Shown: positions 54,802-62,949 of the stretch, in pieces
How the letters are laid out: each line of letters begins with the position of its first letter
Numbering within the stretch: position 1 is the first letter of the stretch
NCBI RefSeq assembly: GCF_002163755.1
Contig: NZ_CP015863.1
Span: 2,666,001-2,730,000, forward strand
Source: Vibrio campbellii CAIM 519 = NBRC 15631 = ATCC 25920
Lineage (GTDB): Bacteria; Pseudomonadota; Gammaproteobacteria; Enterobacterales; Vibrionaceae
Length of the DNA stretch: 64,000 bases
Reading direction: 5' to 3'
The notes under the pieces: model-generated
What the model saw: the letters and a program-made list of their open reading frames with translations, nothing else
What the model was told of the DNA's origin: nothing
The model's database searches: none
Position numbers and translations under genes: made by a program

Positions 54802-56472
54802 TTACATCGTTAGCATTTGGTGCTCATCGGTTTCTACATGTTTTACCGCTGCATTCAATGCTTCGTAACGGAACTTATAAGTGTTCTCATCAGGTACCAA
54901 GTCAATCACGTGGAATTTCTCTAACTGCTCACGCGTACGTTGGTTTGGACACAGTAAATAGACTTCACACTTCGCATCCAGAGCATCTTTGATGGCGTTC
55001 TCTAGCGCCAAACCAACGGTCACATCAATCATAGGTACATCTGTTAGATCGAGGATCATCACTTCGTAATCTGAGATACTGGAGTGCTGACGCGAAATTG
55101 CCTTCGAAACACTGAAGATCATTGGCCCAGAAAGATAAAAGAACAACACTTTACCATTGGCTCTATCTAACAGCCCTCGCTCACTGTCAGTCAGCGGAAC
55201 ATCGTCTTCATCTGCATCACTGATCGCCTTAACTTGGCGTGCTTGCTCACGGCTCAAGCGCTCAATGATAATGATGTTAGAGATAAACACACCAAGACCA
55301 ACGGCGACAATCAAATCCACAAACACCGTCAATAGCATCACGCCATACATGACCGCCATACCTGGGAAGCTCACCTTGTGGGCACGTTGGATAAAACTCC
55401 AATCAAGAATATTGAAACCGACATACACCGCAATGCCCGCCAGCACCGCCATTGGGATTGGCTCCGTCAGGCCACTGGCAACCAGTACCACCAATGCCAG
55501 AATCAGTGCGCGAATGACTCCGGATAATGGTGAACGAGCACCGACTTGGATGTTGGTTACGGTCCCCATTGTCGCGCCAGCACCTGGCAACGCACCAAAC
55601 AGACCAGAGATCATGTTTGCCAAACCTTGCCCACGCAGCTCCTTGTCCGAATCGTGCTCTTTACGCGTCAAAGAGTCACCAATCACTGCGGTTAATAAGG
55701 TATCAATACAACCTAGTGTACCCAGTACCAATGCATCAATAACTATCTCAGTGAACATAGCAGGATCGATATGTGGCACGACCAAAGAAGGCAAACCTGC
55801 TGGGATTTCACCAATTCGACGAATGTCTTCTGCATCAAACAGAATCACCGATAACAAAGTAACCGCCACCAACGCGACAAGTTGAGCGGGAACGTATTTA
55901 CGATACTGCTTCGGGAAGAAGAATAAGATACCTAACGTTAACAAGCCTAAAAACAACTCACTAAACTTTAAGTTAGATATTGTATCGGGCAATGCCGATA
56001 ACGTCCCGATTACTCCACCAGACGGTGCTGCATGACCAAGCAAAGGCGACAGCTGCAAGATAATAAGAATCACACCAATCCCTGACATGAATCCTGATAT
56101 CACACTGTAAGGCATTAACGTAACGTACTTACCCAGCTTTAACGTACCAAGCACAATCTGGAAGGCACCTGCCATCATGACCACAGTGAACGTCATGGCC
56201 ATACCCGTTTCTGGATACTTAGCCATCATGCTGGTCAGTACCGAAGTCATGATCACCGTCATTGGACCAGTGGGCTCAGAGATGAGGGTATTAGAACCAC
56301 CAAATAACGAAGCAAAAAGCCCCACCATGATCGCGCCCCATAAGCCAGCTTCCGCGCCCGCGCCAGATGCCACACCAAAGGCTAACGCAAGAGGAAGTGA
56401 AATAATGGCCGTCGTGACACCACCAAACAGATCCCCTTTCAAGTTGATATCCTTAAAGCGACTACCGAACAT
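54802..56472 (-). CDS. SulP-family anion transporter with STAS domain
   Basis: This membrane transporter has about 556 residues: a 14-segment-type membrane domain (about 1-430, with GVTTAIISLPLALAFGVASG near the start and SEPTGPMT after it) and a C-terminal STAS domain (about 455-545, VMILDLTDVPMIDVTVG). Sulfate, bicarbonate and other anions are known substrates in the family. It diverges from a beta-carbonic anhydrase gene, which favours bicarbonate. I chose ATG 56472 because GCGGGAG precedes it and the product starts at the family domain. An in-frame ATG at 56595 would add 41 dissimilar residues. Confidence 0.9.
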   Translation of the reverse strand: MFGSRFKDINLKGDLFGGVTTAIISLPLALAFGVASGAGAEAGLWGAIMVGLFASLFGGSNTLISEPTGPMTVIMTSVLTSMMAKYPETGMAMTFTVVMMAGAFQIVLGTLKLGKYVTLMPYSVISGFMSGIGVILIILQLSPLLGHAAPSGGVIGTLSALPDTISNLKFSELFLGLLTLGILFFFPKQYRKYVPAQLVALVAVTLLSVILFDAEDIRRIGEIPAGLPSLVVPHIDPAMFTEIVIDALVLGTLGCIDTLLTAVIGDSLTRKEHDSDKELRGQGLANMISGLFGALPGAGATMGTVTNIQVGARSPLSGVIRALILALVVLVASGLTEPIPMAVLAGIAVYVGFNILDWSFIQRAHKVSFPGMAVMYGVMLLTVFVDLIVAVGLGVFISNIIIIERLSREQARQVKAISDADEDDVPLTDSERGLLDRANGKVLFFYLSGPMIFSVSKAISRQHSSISDYEVMILDLTDVPMIDVTVGLALENAIKDALDAKCEVYLLCPNQRTREQLEKFHVIDLVPDENTYKFRYEALNAAVKHVETDEHQMLTM

Positions 56473-56754
56473 TGAATTTGCTCCCGCATTAAAAAGACAA
56501 AATTCCATCAATCTAACAAATATTTCGTCAAAGAAAAAAACACAATAAACCCGCGAATTGGCTAGGTTTATTCGCATACTGAATGATGTCTGCATATTTT
56601 ATGATTTTAACTGCGAGAACTCGTCAGATGAGTCATCTTTGATGAATATTTAACGAGATCGAAATTGTAACATTGTGTATAGTTACAGCGCTGATCGCTT
56701 TATAAGCAATAGTGAGTGGTTGGTTTTTTTAATTTTTAGGGAAGTAGATGTCAG

Positions 56755-57423
56755 ATGCCGGAAATTAAACAATTATTCGAAAATAACTCTAAGTGGTCAG
56801 AAGAAATCAAATCTGATCGTCCAGAATATTTCGCGAAGCTAGCGGAGGGTCAAAAGCCCGACTTTCTTTGGATTGGTTGTTCAGACAGTCGCGTTCCAGC
56901 AGAGCGATTAACTGGGCTTTTCTCGGGCGAGTTATTTGTTCACCGAAATGTTGCTAATCAGGTCATCCACACCGACCTAAATTGCCTCTCTGTAGTGCAA
57001 TACGCGGTCGACGTATTGAAAGTGAAGCACATCATCGTTTGTGGTCACTACGGCTGTGGTGGTGTTAATGCTGCCATTGATAACCCTCAACTTGGCTTGA
57101 TCAATAACTGGCTACTTCACATTCGTGATCTGTACTTTAAACATCGCACTTACCTTGACCAAATGCCCCTTGAAGACCGCGCTGATAAACTGGGTGAAAT
57201 CAACGTTGCCGAGCAAGTTTACAACTTAGGTAACTCCACCATCATGCAAAACGCATGGGAACGTGGTCAGGATGTGGAAATTCATGGCGTGGTGTATGGA
57301 ATTGAAGATGGCCGCCTAGAGTACTTAGGCATCCGTTCTAACTCAAAAGAGACCGTGGAAGCTTCTTACCAAAAAGCACTCTCAACGATTCTAAATGCAG
57401 ACAACAAATTACTTTGTCGCTAA
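56755..57423 (+). CDS. can: Beta-class carbonic anhydrase
   Basis: This cytosolic zinc enzyme of 222 residues interconverts CO2 and bicarbonate. The zinc ligands are Cys42, His98 and Cys101 (GCSDSRVP and GHYGCGG), and the Asp44-Arg46 dyad is intact. In V. cholerae the counterpart (VchCA-beta) is active. It converges with hpt, with which it is also neighbour in E. coli. The divergent SulP gene may supply or export its bicarbonate. Confidence 0.95.
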   Translation: MPEIKQLFENNSKWSEEIKSDRPEYFAKLAEGQKPDFLWIGCSDSRVPAERLTGLFSGELFVHRNVANQVIHTDLNCLSVVQYAVDVLKVKHIIVCGHYGCGGVNAAIDNPQLGLINNWLLHIRDLYFKHRTYLDQMPLEDRADKLGEINVAEQVYNLGNSTIMQNAWERGQDVEIHGVVYGIEDGRLEYLGIRSNSKETVEASYQKALSTILNADNKLLCR

Positions 57424-57453
57424 GCAATAAGCTTAACCAGACTAAATAAAAGA

Positions 57454-57486
57454 AAACGCCCGTTAATTGCTTAACGGGCGTTTTTG
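57454..57486. terminator. Bidirectional terminator between can and hpt
   Basis: AAAACGCCCGTTAA-TTGC-TTAACGGGCGTTTTT, with A- and T-runs on both sides. Confidence 0.93.
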
Positions 57487-57509
57487 TATTCTTTAGACAA
57501 AAGTAACGA

Positions 57510-58040
57510 TTACTCTTGTGGTACCACTTTACCGATAAATGGTAGGTGGCGGTATTTTTGAGCGTAGTCGATACCCACACCAACAACGAACTCGTCAGGA
57601 ATCGCAAAACCGACATAATCAACTGGCACTTCAACTTCACGACGTGATGGCTTGTCTAGTAGTGTACAAATCGCAATAGACTTAGGCTCACGTAGAGATA
57701 GGATTTCACGGATCTTGTTTAGCGTGTTGCCTGTGTCGATGATGTCTTCAACGATCAGTACGTCTTTGCCTTTGATGTCATCATCAAGGTCTTTCAAGAT
57801 ACGTACGTCACGAGAGCTTTCCATCGTATTACCGTAGCTAGAAGCGGTCATAAAGTCGACTTGGTGAGTCAGTTCGATTGTACGAGCCAAATCGGCCATA
57901 AATACAAATGAACCACGTAGCAAACCAACCATTACCAGATCTTCGCTGCCTTGGTAGCGTTCTGTAATTTGCTTGCCTAATTCACGAATACGTTCCTGAA
58001 CTTCTTGCTCAGAAATCATGACTTCTACTGTATGTTTCAT
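57510..58040 (-). CDS. hpt: Hypoxanthine phosphoribosyltransferase
   Basis: Hpt salvages hypoxanthine to IMP using PRPP. The 176-residue protein has the PRPP-binding motif VLIVEDIIDTGNTL and the substrate loop VDYVGFAIPDEFVVGVGIDY. It is divergent from the OpaR-type regulator gene, with a 321-bp shared upstream region, and convergent with can. Confidence 0.96.
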   Translation of the reverse strand: MKHTVEVMISEQEVQERIRELGKQITERYQGSEDLVMVGLLRGSFVFMADLARTIELTHQVDFMTASSYGNTMESSRDVRILKDLDDDIKGKDVLIVEDIIDTGNTLNKIREILSLREPKSIAICTLLDKPSRREVEVPVDYVGFAIPDEFVVGVGIDYAQKYRHLPFIGKVVPQE

Positions 58041-58361
58041 ACTGTGCTCAATTTTCTTTGTGGGTTGAGGTTGGTCGTACGCAAACGATCACCTTATCTT
58101 GCGGCGTGTAGTGTAACACCCCGCACCATGGGTTAAAAGCCGCTTGCCATTGCTTTGATTTATTGAATGAAAGTCTTAATTTTAGAACTTATCTAATTAA
58201 ATAAAACATCAATAATGACATTGCTGTCTATAAATTGTGCATCAGATGTTGACCTCGCACATATGCACCATTACACTCATCAGTGCTTTAAGCAACTATT
58301 AAAATAATCAATTAGGGGATTATCCCCAAAACATCAACTCAAATGGCAAGGAAAAAGAAAT
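58041..58361. promoter_or_regulatory. Shared upstream region of hpt and the OpaR-type regulator
   Basis: This is an AT-rich divergent promoter region with no reading frame. TTATTGAT on the minus strand at 58215-58208 matches one arm of the LuxR/OpaR consensus (TTATTGATAA). OpaR-family proteins repress their own gene, so this is a candidate operator. The leader holds a small hairpin (GGGGA-TTA-TCCCC, 58315-58327). Just past it, CATCAACTCAAATGGC (58332-58347) is partly complementary to the conserved Qrr core as I remember it (GCCA, UGA, GUUG blocks). Confidence 0.5.
58249..58277 (+). promoter_or_regulatory. Sigma-70 promoter of the OpaR-type gene
   Basis: TTGACC and TACACT are separated by exactly 17 bases. 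Transcription would start near 58284, giving a leader of about 78 bases, long enough to be a target for Qrr small RNAs. Confidence 0.62.
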
Positions 58362-58979
58362 ATGGACTCAATTGCAAAGAGACCTCGTACTAGGCTTTCC
58401 CCTTTAAAACGTAAACAGCAACTGATGGAAATCGCTCTTGAAGTGTTTGCTCGTCGCGGCATTGGCCGTGGTGGTCACGCGGATATTGCAGAGATCGCTC
58501 AAGTTTCTGTTGCGACGGTATTTAACTACTTCCCTACTCGTGAAGATTTGGTGGATGAAGTTCTGAACCACGTTGTGCGTCAGTTCTCTAACTTCTTGTC
58601 GGATAACATCGACTTAGACATCCACGCGCGCGAAAACATCGCCAACATCACTAATGCAATGATTGAGCTAGTAAGCCAAGATTGCCATTGGCTGAAAGTT
58701 TGGTTTGAGTGGAGCGCATCGACACGTGATGAAGTATGGCCATTATTCGTGACCACAAACCGCACTAACCAACTTCTAGTGCAAAACATGTTCATCAAAG
58801 CGATCGAGCGTGGTGAAGTTTGTGACCAACATGAACCGGAACACTTGGCGAATCTATTCCACGGTATTTGCTACTCTATTTTCGTACAAGCAAACCGCTC
58901 TAAGAACGAAGCTGAGTTAACGAACCTAGTAAGCGCATACTTAGATATGCTATGCATCTACAACCGTGAACATCACTAA
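58362..58979 (+). CDS. opaR: Quorum-sensing master regulator OpaR (LuxR/HapR/SmcR family)
   Basis: This TetR-family regulator of 205 residues is active at high cell density and controls capsule, surface spreading, type III and VI secretion and bioluminescence in different vibrios. The N-terminal TetR DNA-binding helix-turn-helix lies at about residues 35-60 (IAEIAQVSVATVFNYFPTRE), followed by the ligand-pocket dimer domain. By memory it differs from V. parahaemolyticus OpaR at only a couple of positions and somewhat more from V. harveyi LuxR, so the species is close to the former or to V. alginolyticus. AAGGA precedes the ATG. Confidence 0.97.
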   Translation: MDSIAKRPRTRLSPLKRKQQLMEIALEVFARRGIGRGGHADIAEIAQVSVATVFNYFPTREDLVDEVLNHVVRQFSNFLSDNIDLDIHARENIANITNAMIELVSQDCHWLKVWFEWSASTRDEVWPLFVTTNRTNQLLVQNMFIKAIERGEVCDQHEPEHLANLFHGICYSIFVQANRSKNEAELTNLVSAYLDMLCIYNREHH

Positions 58980-59002
58980 AAAATAATTAGGCTTAAAAAA
59001 TC

Positions 59003-59039
59003 AAAGGCTGATACTTAGGTATTGGCCTTTTTTGTTTTT
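59003..59039 (+). terminator. Terminator after the OpaR-type gene
   Basis: AAAGGCTGATAC and GTATTGGCCTTT form a stem of about 12 bp with wobble pairs around TTAG. The T-run ends at 59039, and the heptamer array begins at the next base. Confidence 0.88.
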
Positions 59040-59151
59040 GGGAAACGGGAAACGGGAAACGGGAAACGGGAAACGGGAAACGGGAAACGGGAAACGGGAA
59101 ACGGGAAACGGGAAACGGGAAACGGGAAACGGGAAACGGGAAACGGGAAAC
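59040..59151. repeat. Tandem heptamer array, 16 perfect GGGAAAC units
   Basis: Sixteen contiguous identical 7-bp units fill 112 bp. Being a multiple of 7 bp, the array would read as a repeating RFPFPVS peptide on the minus strand, but no start, ribosome-binding site or domain supports that. Perfect identity of all units suggests recent expansion or active homogenisation. The array sits between the opaR and lpdA terminators. Confidence 0.97.
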
Positions 59152-59283
59152 GGCTTTATTTTGTCTTTCTAGGGACAAAACCCGTCAACTCCTTTTAGAG
59201 CCGAGCCTCTTTCAATAGCCTCCCAGCAATCACCTCTCGATTCCTAAAGCGAAGCGTTCCCGAATCTCCAAGCGCAGCGTTCT
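59152..59283. repeat. Tail of dispersed repeat element, copy B
   Basis: This tail of about 132 bp is related to 35408-35538 block by block. Read on the minus strand it has AGAACGCTGCGCTTGGAG, CGCTTCGCTTTAGGAATCGA, a GCTGG block, AGTTGA, TTTGTCCCT and then CCGT running into the heptamers. The distance from GGAATCG to TTTGTCCCT is the same in both copies. It begins shortly after the lpdA terminator. Confidence 0.88.
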
Positions 59284-59291
59284 TTTCTTCC

Positions 59292-59325
59292 AATAAAAAA
59301 ACCGCTGACAAGTCAGCGGTTTTTA
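59292..59325 (-). terminator. Terminator after lpdA
   Basis: AAAAACCGCTGA and TCAGCGGTTTTT pair around CAAG. The minus strand then has a T-run. Confidence 0.93.
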
Positions 59326-59346
59326 TCATTCAACGTTCAAGAAAAA

Positions 59347-60777
59347 TTACTTTTTCTTTTTCACTGCTTTTTTGTTTGGAAGGTCAGTGATTGAGCCTTC
59401 AAATACTTCAGCAGCTAGACCCACAGACTCGTGTAGAGTTGGGTGAGCGTGAATAGTTAGTGCGATATCTTCTGCATCACAACCCATCTCGATAGCTAGA
59501 CCGATTTCACCAAGCAGTTCACCACCGTTAGTACCAACGATAGCACCACCGATTACGCGGTGAGTCTCTTTATCAAAGATAAGCTTAGTCATACCGTCTG
59601 CACAGTCAGATGCGATTGCACGACCTGATGCTGCCCATGGGAATGTTGCCACTTCGTAGTTGATGCCTTCTGCTTTCGCTTCTTTCTCAGTCTTACCAAC
59701 CCATGCCACTTCTGGCTCAGTGTAAGCGATTGAAGGAATAACTTTAGGATCGAAGTAGTGTTTCTTACCAGAGATAACTTCTGCCGCTACGTGGCCTTCA
59801 TGCACACCTTTGTGAGCAAGCATTGGTTGGCCAACTACGTCGCCGATCGCGTGAATGTGAGGAACGTTAGTGCGCATTTGCTTATCAACATTGATAAAGC
59901 CACGCTCGTCTACTTCGATACCCGCTTTTTCAGCATCGATAAGTGCACCGTTTGGAACACGACCGATAGCAACAAGAACGGCATCGTAACGCTCTGCTTC
60001 AGCAGGTGCTTTTTTGCCTTCCATTGAAACGTAGATACCGTCTTCTTTCGCTTCAACTGCTGTCACTTTAGTTTCAAGCATTAGCTTGAACTTGTCTTTG
60101 ATACGCTTAGTGAAAACTTTAACGATGTCTTTATCCGCCGCAGGGATTACCTGGTCGAACATTTCAACTACTTCAACTTTAGAACCTAGAGAGTGGTAAA
60201 CCGTACCCATTTCTAGACCGATGATACCACCACCCATGATAAGCAGTTTTTCTGGTACTTCTTTCAGCTCTAGTGCATCCGTTGAATCCCAAATACGTGG
60301 GTCTTCGTGCGGGATGAATGGCAGTTTGATTGGGCGAGAACCCGCAGCAATGATAGCGTTGTCGAAGTTAACCGTTGTTGACTCGCCTTCGCCTTCTACA
60401 AGGATAGAGTTAGGGCTTGTGAACTTACCGTAGCCATTTACTACAGTAACGTTACGCATCTTAGCCATACCGCCAAGGCCGCCAGTCAGTTGGTTTACAA
60501 CTTTCTCTTTCCAGATACGGATTTTGCTGATGTCAGTTTGTGGTTCGCCAAACACAACACCATGTTCAGCCATCGCTTTCGCTTCTTCGATAACTTTAGA
60601 AACGTGAAGAAGTGCTTTAGATGGAATACAACCAACGTTTAGACATACACCGCCAAGAGTGCTGTAACGTTCAACTAGTACTGTTTCTAGACCTAGATCC
60701 GCACAGCGGAATGCAGCTGAGTAACCAGCAGGACCAGAACCAAGTACAACAACTTGGGCTTTAATTTCTTTGCTCAT
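59347..60777 (-). CDS. lpdA: Dihydrolipoyl dehydrogenase (E3)
   Basis: E3 is the FAD flavoprotein that reoxidises dihydrolipoyl groups in pyruvate and 2-oxoglutarate dehydrogenases and the glycine cleavage system. It has 476 residues. The FAD motif is GSGPAGYSAAF, the redox disulfide GGVCLNVGCIPSK, the NAD motif GGGIIGLEMG and the active-site His-Glu pair HAHPTLHE. A Lys-rich tail ends the protein (KKAVKKKK). It lies about 240 bp downstream of aceF, with a hairpin between, so it can be made separately from aceEF. Confidence 0.97.
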   Translation of the reverse strand: MSKEIKAQVVVLGSGPAGYSAAFRCADLGLETVLVERYSTLGGVCLNVGCIPSKALLHVSKVIEEAKAMAEHGVVFGEPQTDISKIRIWKEKVVNQLTGGLGGMAKMRNVTVVNGYGKFTSPNSILVEGEGESTTVNFDNAIIAAGSRPIKLPFIPHEDPRIWDSTDALELKEVPEKLLIMGGGIIGLEMGTVYHSLGSKVEVVEMFDQVIPAADKDIVKVFTKRIKDKFKLMLETKVTAVEAKEDGIYVSMEGKKAPAEAERYDAVLVAIGRVPNGALIDAEKAGIEVDERGFINVDKQMRTNVPHIHAIGDVVGQPMLAHKGVHEGHVAAEVISGKKHYFDPKVIPSIAYTEPEVAWVGKTEKEAKAEGINYEVATFPWAASGRAIASDCADGMTKLIFDKETHRVIGGAIVGTNGGELLGEIGLAIEMGCDAEDIALTIHAHPTLHESVGLAAEVFEGSITDLPNKKAVKKKK

Positions 60778-60979
60778 TGTGACCTCTTGTAGTCATTATC
60801 CCTAACAGGCTGAGTAGATGTTCTTAAATTATTAGGCTTTCAAACGGTCGATATTTTACAGAGATGTTAACAGTGTGAAAGCAGCTTTAAGTTAGCCTGT
60901 GAGCTAGACAACAATTCATCTTTCAGTTTCTGAACGATGGAAGAAATTGTCGTCTAAAAATAGTCTTTTATATAAAGAA

Positions 60980-61005
60980 TTAAGGTGACCCGAAAGCCAC
61001 CTTAA
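60980..61005 (-). terminator. Hairpin between aceF and lpdA
   Basis: TTAAGGTG and CACCTTAA pair around 10 bases. The following sequence on the minus strand (TTCTTTATAT) is only moderately T-rich, so partial termination is likely. Confidence 0.6.
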
Positions 61006-61020
61006 CTATTACTTTCTCAA

Positions 61021-62919
61021 TTACAGTACTAGGCGACGAATGTCTGATAGTGCACCGTTTAGGAAAGTAATGAAGCGTGCACCTTCTGCACCATCGATCA
61101 CACGGTGGTCGTATGATAGAGACAGTGGAAGTTGTAGGCGTGGTTCGAATTCTTTACCGTTCCACACTGGCTTCATTTCAGATTTTGATACACCTAGGAT
61201 ACCAACTTCTGGCGCGTTTACGATTGGTGTAAACGCAGTACCGCCAATACCACCAAGGCTAGAGATTGTGAAACAACCGCCTTGCATGTCAGCTGCTGTT
61301 AGCTTACCTGCACGTGCTTTCTTAGAAACTGCCATAAGCTCTTCAGATAGCTCGTAGATGCCTTTCTTGTTCACGTCTTTAAATACAGGAACAACAAGAC
61401 CGTTTGGCGTATCTACTGCAATACCTACGTTCACGTACTTCTTGAGAATGATGCTTTCGCCATCTTCAGAAAGTGAAGAGTTGAACGCTGGGAACGCTTC
61501 AAGTGCTTTAGCAACAGCTTTCATGATGAACACAAGAGGAGTGATCTTCATGCCAGTGTCTTTCTTCGCTTCGATCGCGTTCTGCTCTTTACGGAATGCT
61601 TCTAGCTCAGTGATGTCAGCATTGTCCCACTGTGTAACGTGAGGGATCATTACCCAGTTACGGTGTAGGTTTGCACCAGAGATCTTCTTGATCTTAGAAA
61701 GCTTCTGAACTTCAGTTTCGCCGAACTTGCTGAAGTCAACTTTTGGCCAAGGTAGTAGACCAAGCGCTGCACCGTCGCCTTTGCCAGATGCTGCTGCACC
61801 TGCGCCAGACTCAAGACGCTTAAGAGCATCTTTTACGTAAGCTTGAACGTCCTCTTTTAGGATACGACTCTTACGACCTGTACCTTTAACCTTAGATAGG
61901 TTAACGCCGAATTCACGAGCAAGACGACGAACAACTGGAGATGCGTGTGCGTAGTCGTTGTTCTCTTGGAAATCGTTCGCTGCAGGTGCCGCTTCAGCTT
62001 TTGCTGCTGGAGCAGGAGCCGCCGCAGGTGCTGGAGCTGCTGCTTGTGCAGGTGCTGCAACAGGAGCTGGAGCTGCGCCAGCTACTTCGAATACCATGAT
62101 TAGAGAGCCAGTCGTTACTTTATCGCCCGCTGCAATCTTGATTTCTTTTACAGTACCAGCGAATGGTGCAGGAACTTCCATAGAAGCTTTATCGCCTTCA
62201 ACAGTGATTAGAGATTGCTCTTCTTCTACTGTGTCGCCAACCGCTACCATTACTTCAGTAACTTCAACTTCGTCACCGCCGATATCTGGAACATTCACTT
62301 CTTTGTCAGCTGCTGCCGCTGGAGCCGCCGCAGGTGCCGCTGGAGCTTCTACTGCTGCTGGAGCCGCTGCTGCGCCTGAACCTGCAGTTTCGAATACCAT
62401 GATTAGAGAACCAGTTGTTACTTTATCGCCAGCAGCAACTTTGATCTCTTTTAGCGTACCAGCGAATGGTGCTGGAACTTCCATTGATGCTTTGTCGCCT
62501 TCAACCGTTAGAAGAGATTGCTCTTCTTCGATGCTGTCGCCAACTGCAACCATGATTTCAGTAACTTCTACTTCGTCGCCACCGATATCAGGAACGTGAA
62601 CTTCTTTCAGTTCTGCCGCTGCTGCTGGAGCTGGAGCCGCTGCTGGAGCCGCTTCTGCTGCAGGAGCAGGTGCAGCAGCTGCTGCACCCTCGGCTTCGAA
62701 AATCATGATTAGAGAACCAGTCGTAACAGAATCACCTTCCGCTACTTTGATTTCTTTAACGATACCTGCTTGAGACGCTGGAACTTCCATAGAAGCTTTG
62801 TCGCCTTCAACAGTGATCAGAGACTGTTCTTCTTCAACCTTGTCGCCAACGCTTACAAGAATTTCAGTAACTTCAACCTCATCCGCACCGATGTCAGGTA
62901 CATTAATTTCGATTGCCAT
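61021..62919 (-). CDS. aceF: Pyruvate dehydrogenase E2, dihydrolipoyl acetyltransferase
   Basis: E2 forms the core of the pyruvate dehydrogenase complex and carries acetyl groups on swinging lipoyl arms. The 632-residue protein has three lipoyl domains with target lysines at 41, 143 and 244 (each in EGDKASMEVPA), joined by Ala/Pro-rich linkers, then the E3-binding domain (about 327-362, SPVVRRLAREFGVN), then the catalytic domain with SYDHRVIDGAEGARF. The second and third lipoyl domains are nearly identical. Three lipoyl domains is the enteric/vibrio form. It lies 30 bp after aceE. Confidence 0.98.
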   Translation of the reverse strand: MAIEINVPDIGADEVEVTEILVSVGDKVEEEQSLITVEGDKASMEVPASQAGIVKEIKVAEGDSVTTGSLIMIFEAEGAAAAAPAPAAEAAPAAAPAPAAAAELKEVHVPDIGGDEVEVTEIMVAVGDSIEEEQSLLTVEGDKASMEVPAPFAGTLKEIKVAAGDKVTTGSLIMVFETAGSGAAAAPAAVEAPAAPAAAPAAAADKEVNVPDIGGDEVEVTEVMVAVGDTVEEEQSLITVEGDKASMEVPAPFAGTVKEIKIAAGDKVTTGSLIMVFEVAGAAPAPVAAPAQAAAPAPAAAPAPAAKAEAAPAANDFQENNDYAHASPVVRRLAREFGVNLSKVKGTGRKSRILKEDVQAYVKDALKRLESGAGAAASGKGDGAALGLLPWPKVDFSKFGETEVQKLSKIKKISGANLHRNWVMIPHVTQWDNADITELEAFRKEQNAIEAKKDTGMKITPLVFIMKAVAKALEAFPAFNSSLSEDGESIILKKYVNVGIAVDTPNGLVVPVFKDVNKKGIYELSEELMAVSKKARAGKLTAADMQGGCFTISSLGGIGGTAFTPIVNAPEVGILGVSKSEMKPVWNGKEFEPRLQLPLSLSYDHRVIDGAEGARFITFLNGALSDIRRLVL

Positions 62920-62949
62920 TGCTTATTTACCTTCTAGTTAAGCGCTTTA

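Noticed and set aside
55157..55885. Plus-strand frame of 242 residues
   Set aside because: It is antisense to the SulP gene, has no ribosome-binding site or domain, and its composition is a mirror of membrane codons.
59040..59151. Possible CRISPR array
   Set aside because: Units are 7 bp with no spacers, and no cas genes are near. The same applies to 35352-35407.
58993..59178. Minus-strand reading frame of 61 residues made of repeated RFPFPVS
   Set aside because: It is only the GGGAAAC array read in one frame. Any 7-bp array gives an open repeating peptide. There is no ribosome-binding site or recognisable domain.
61958..62599. Plus-strand frame of 213 residues rich in Ala and Gly
   Set aside because: It is the antisense of the aceF lipoyl region. 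The Ala/Pro linkers give an open opposite frame.
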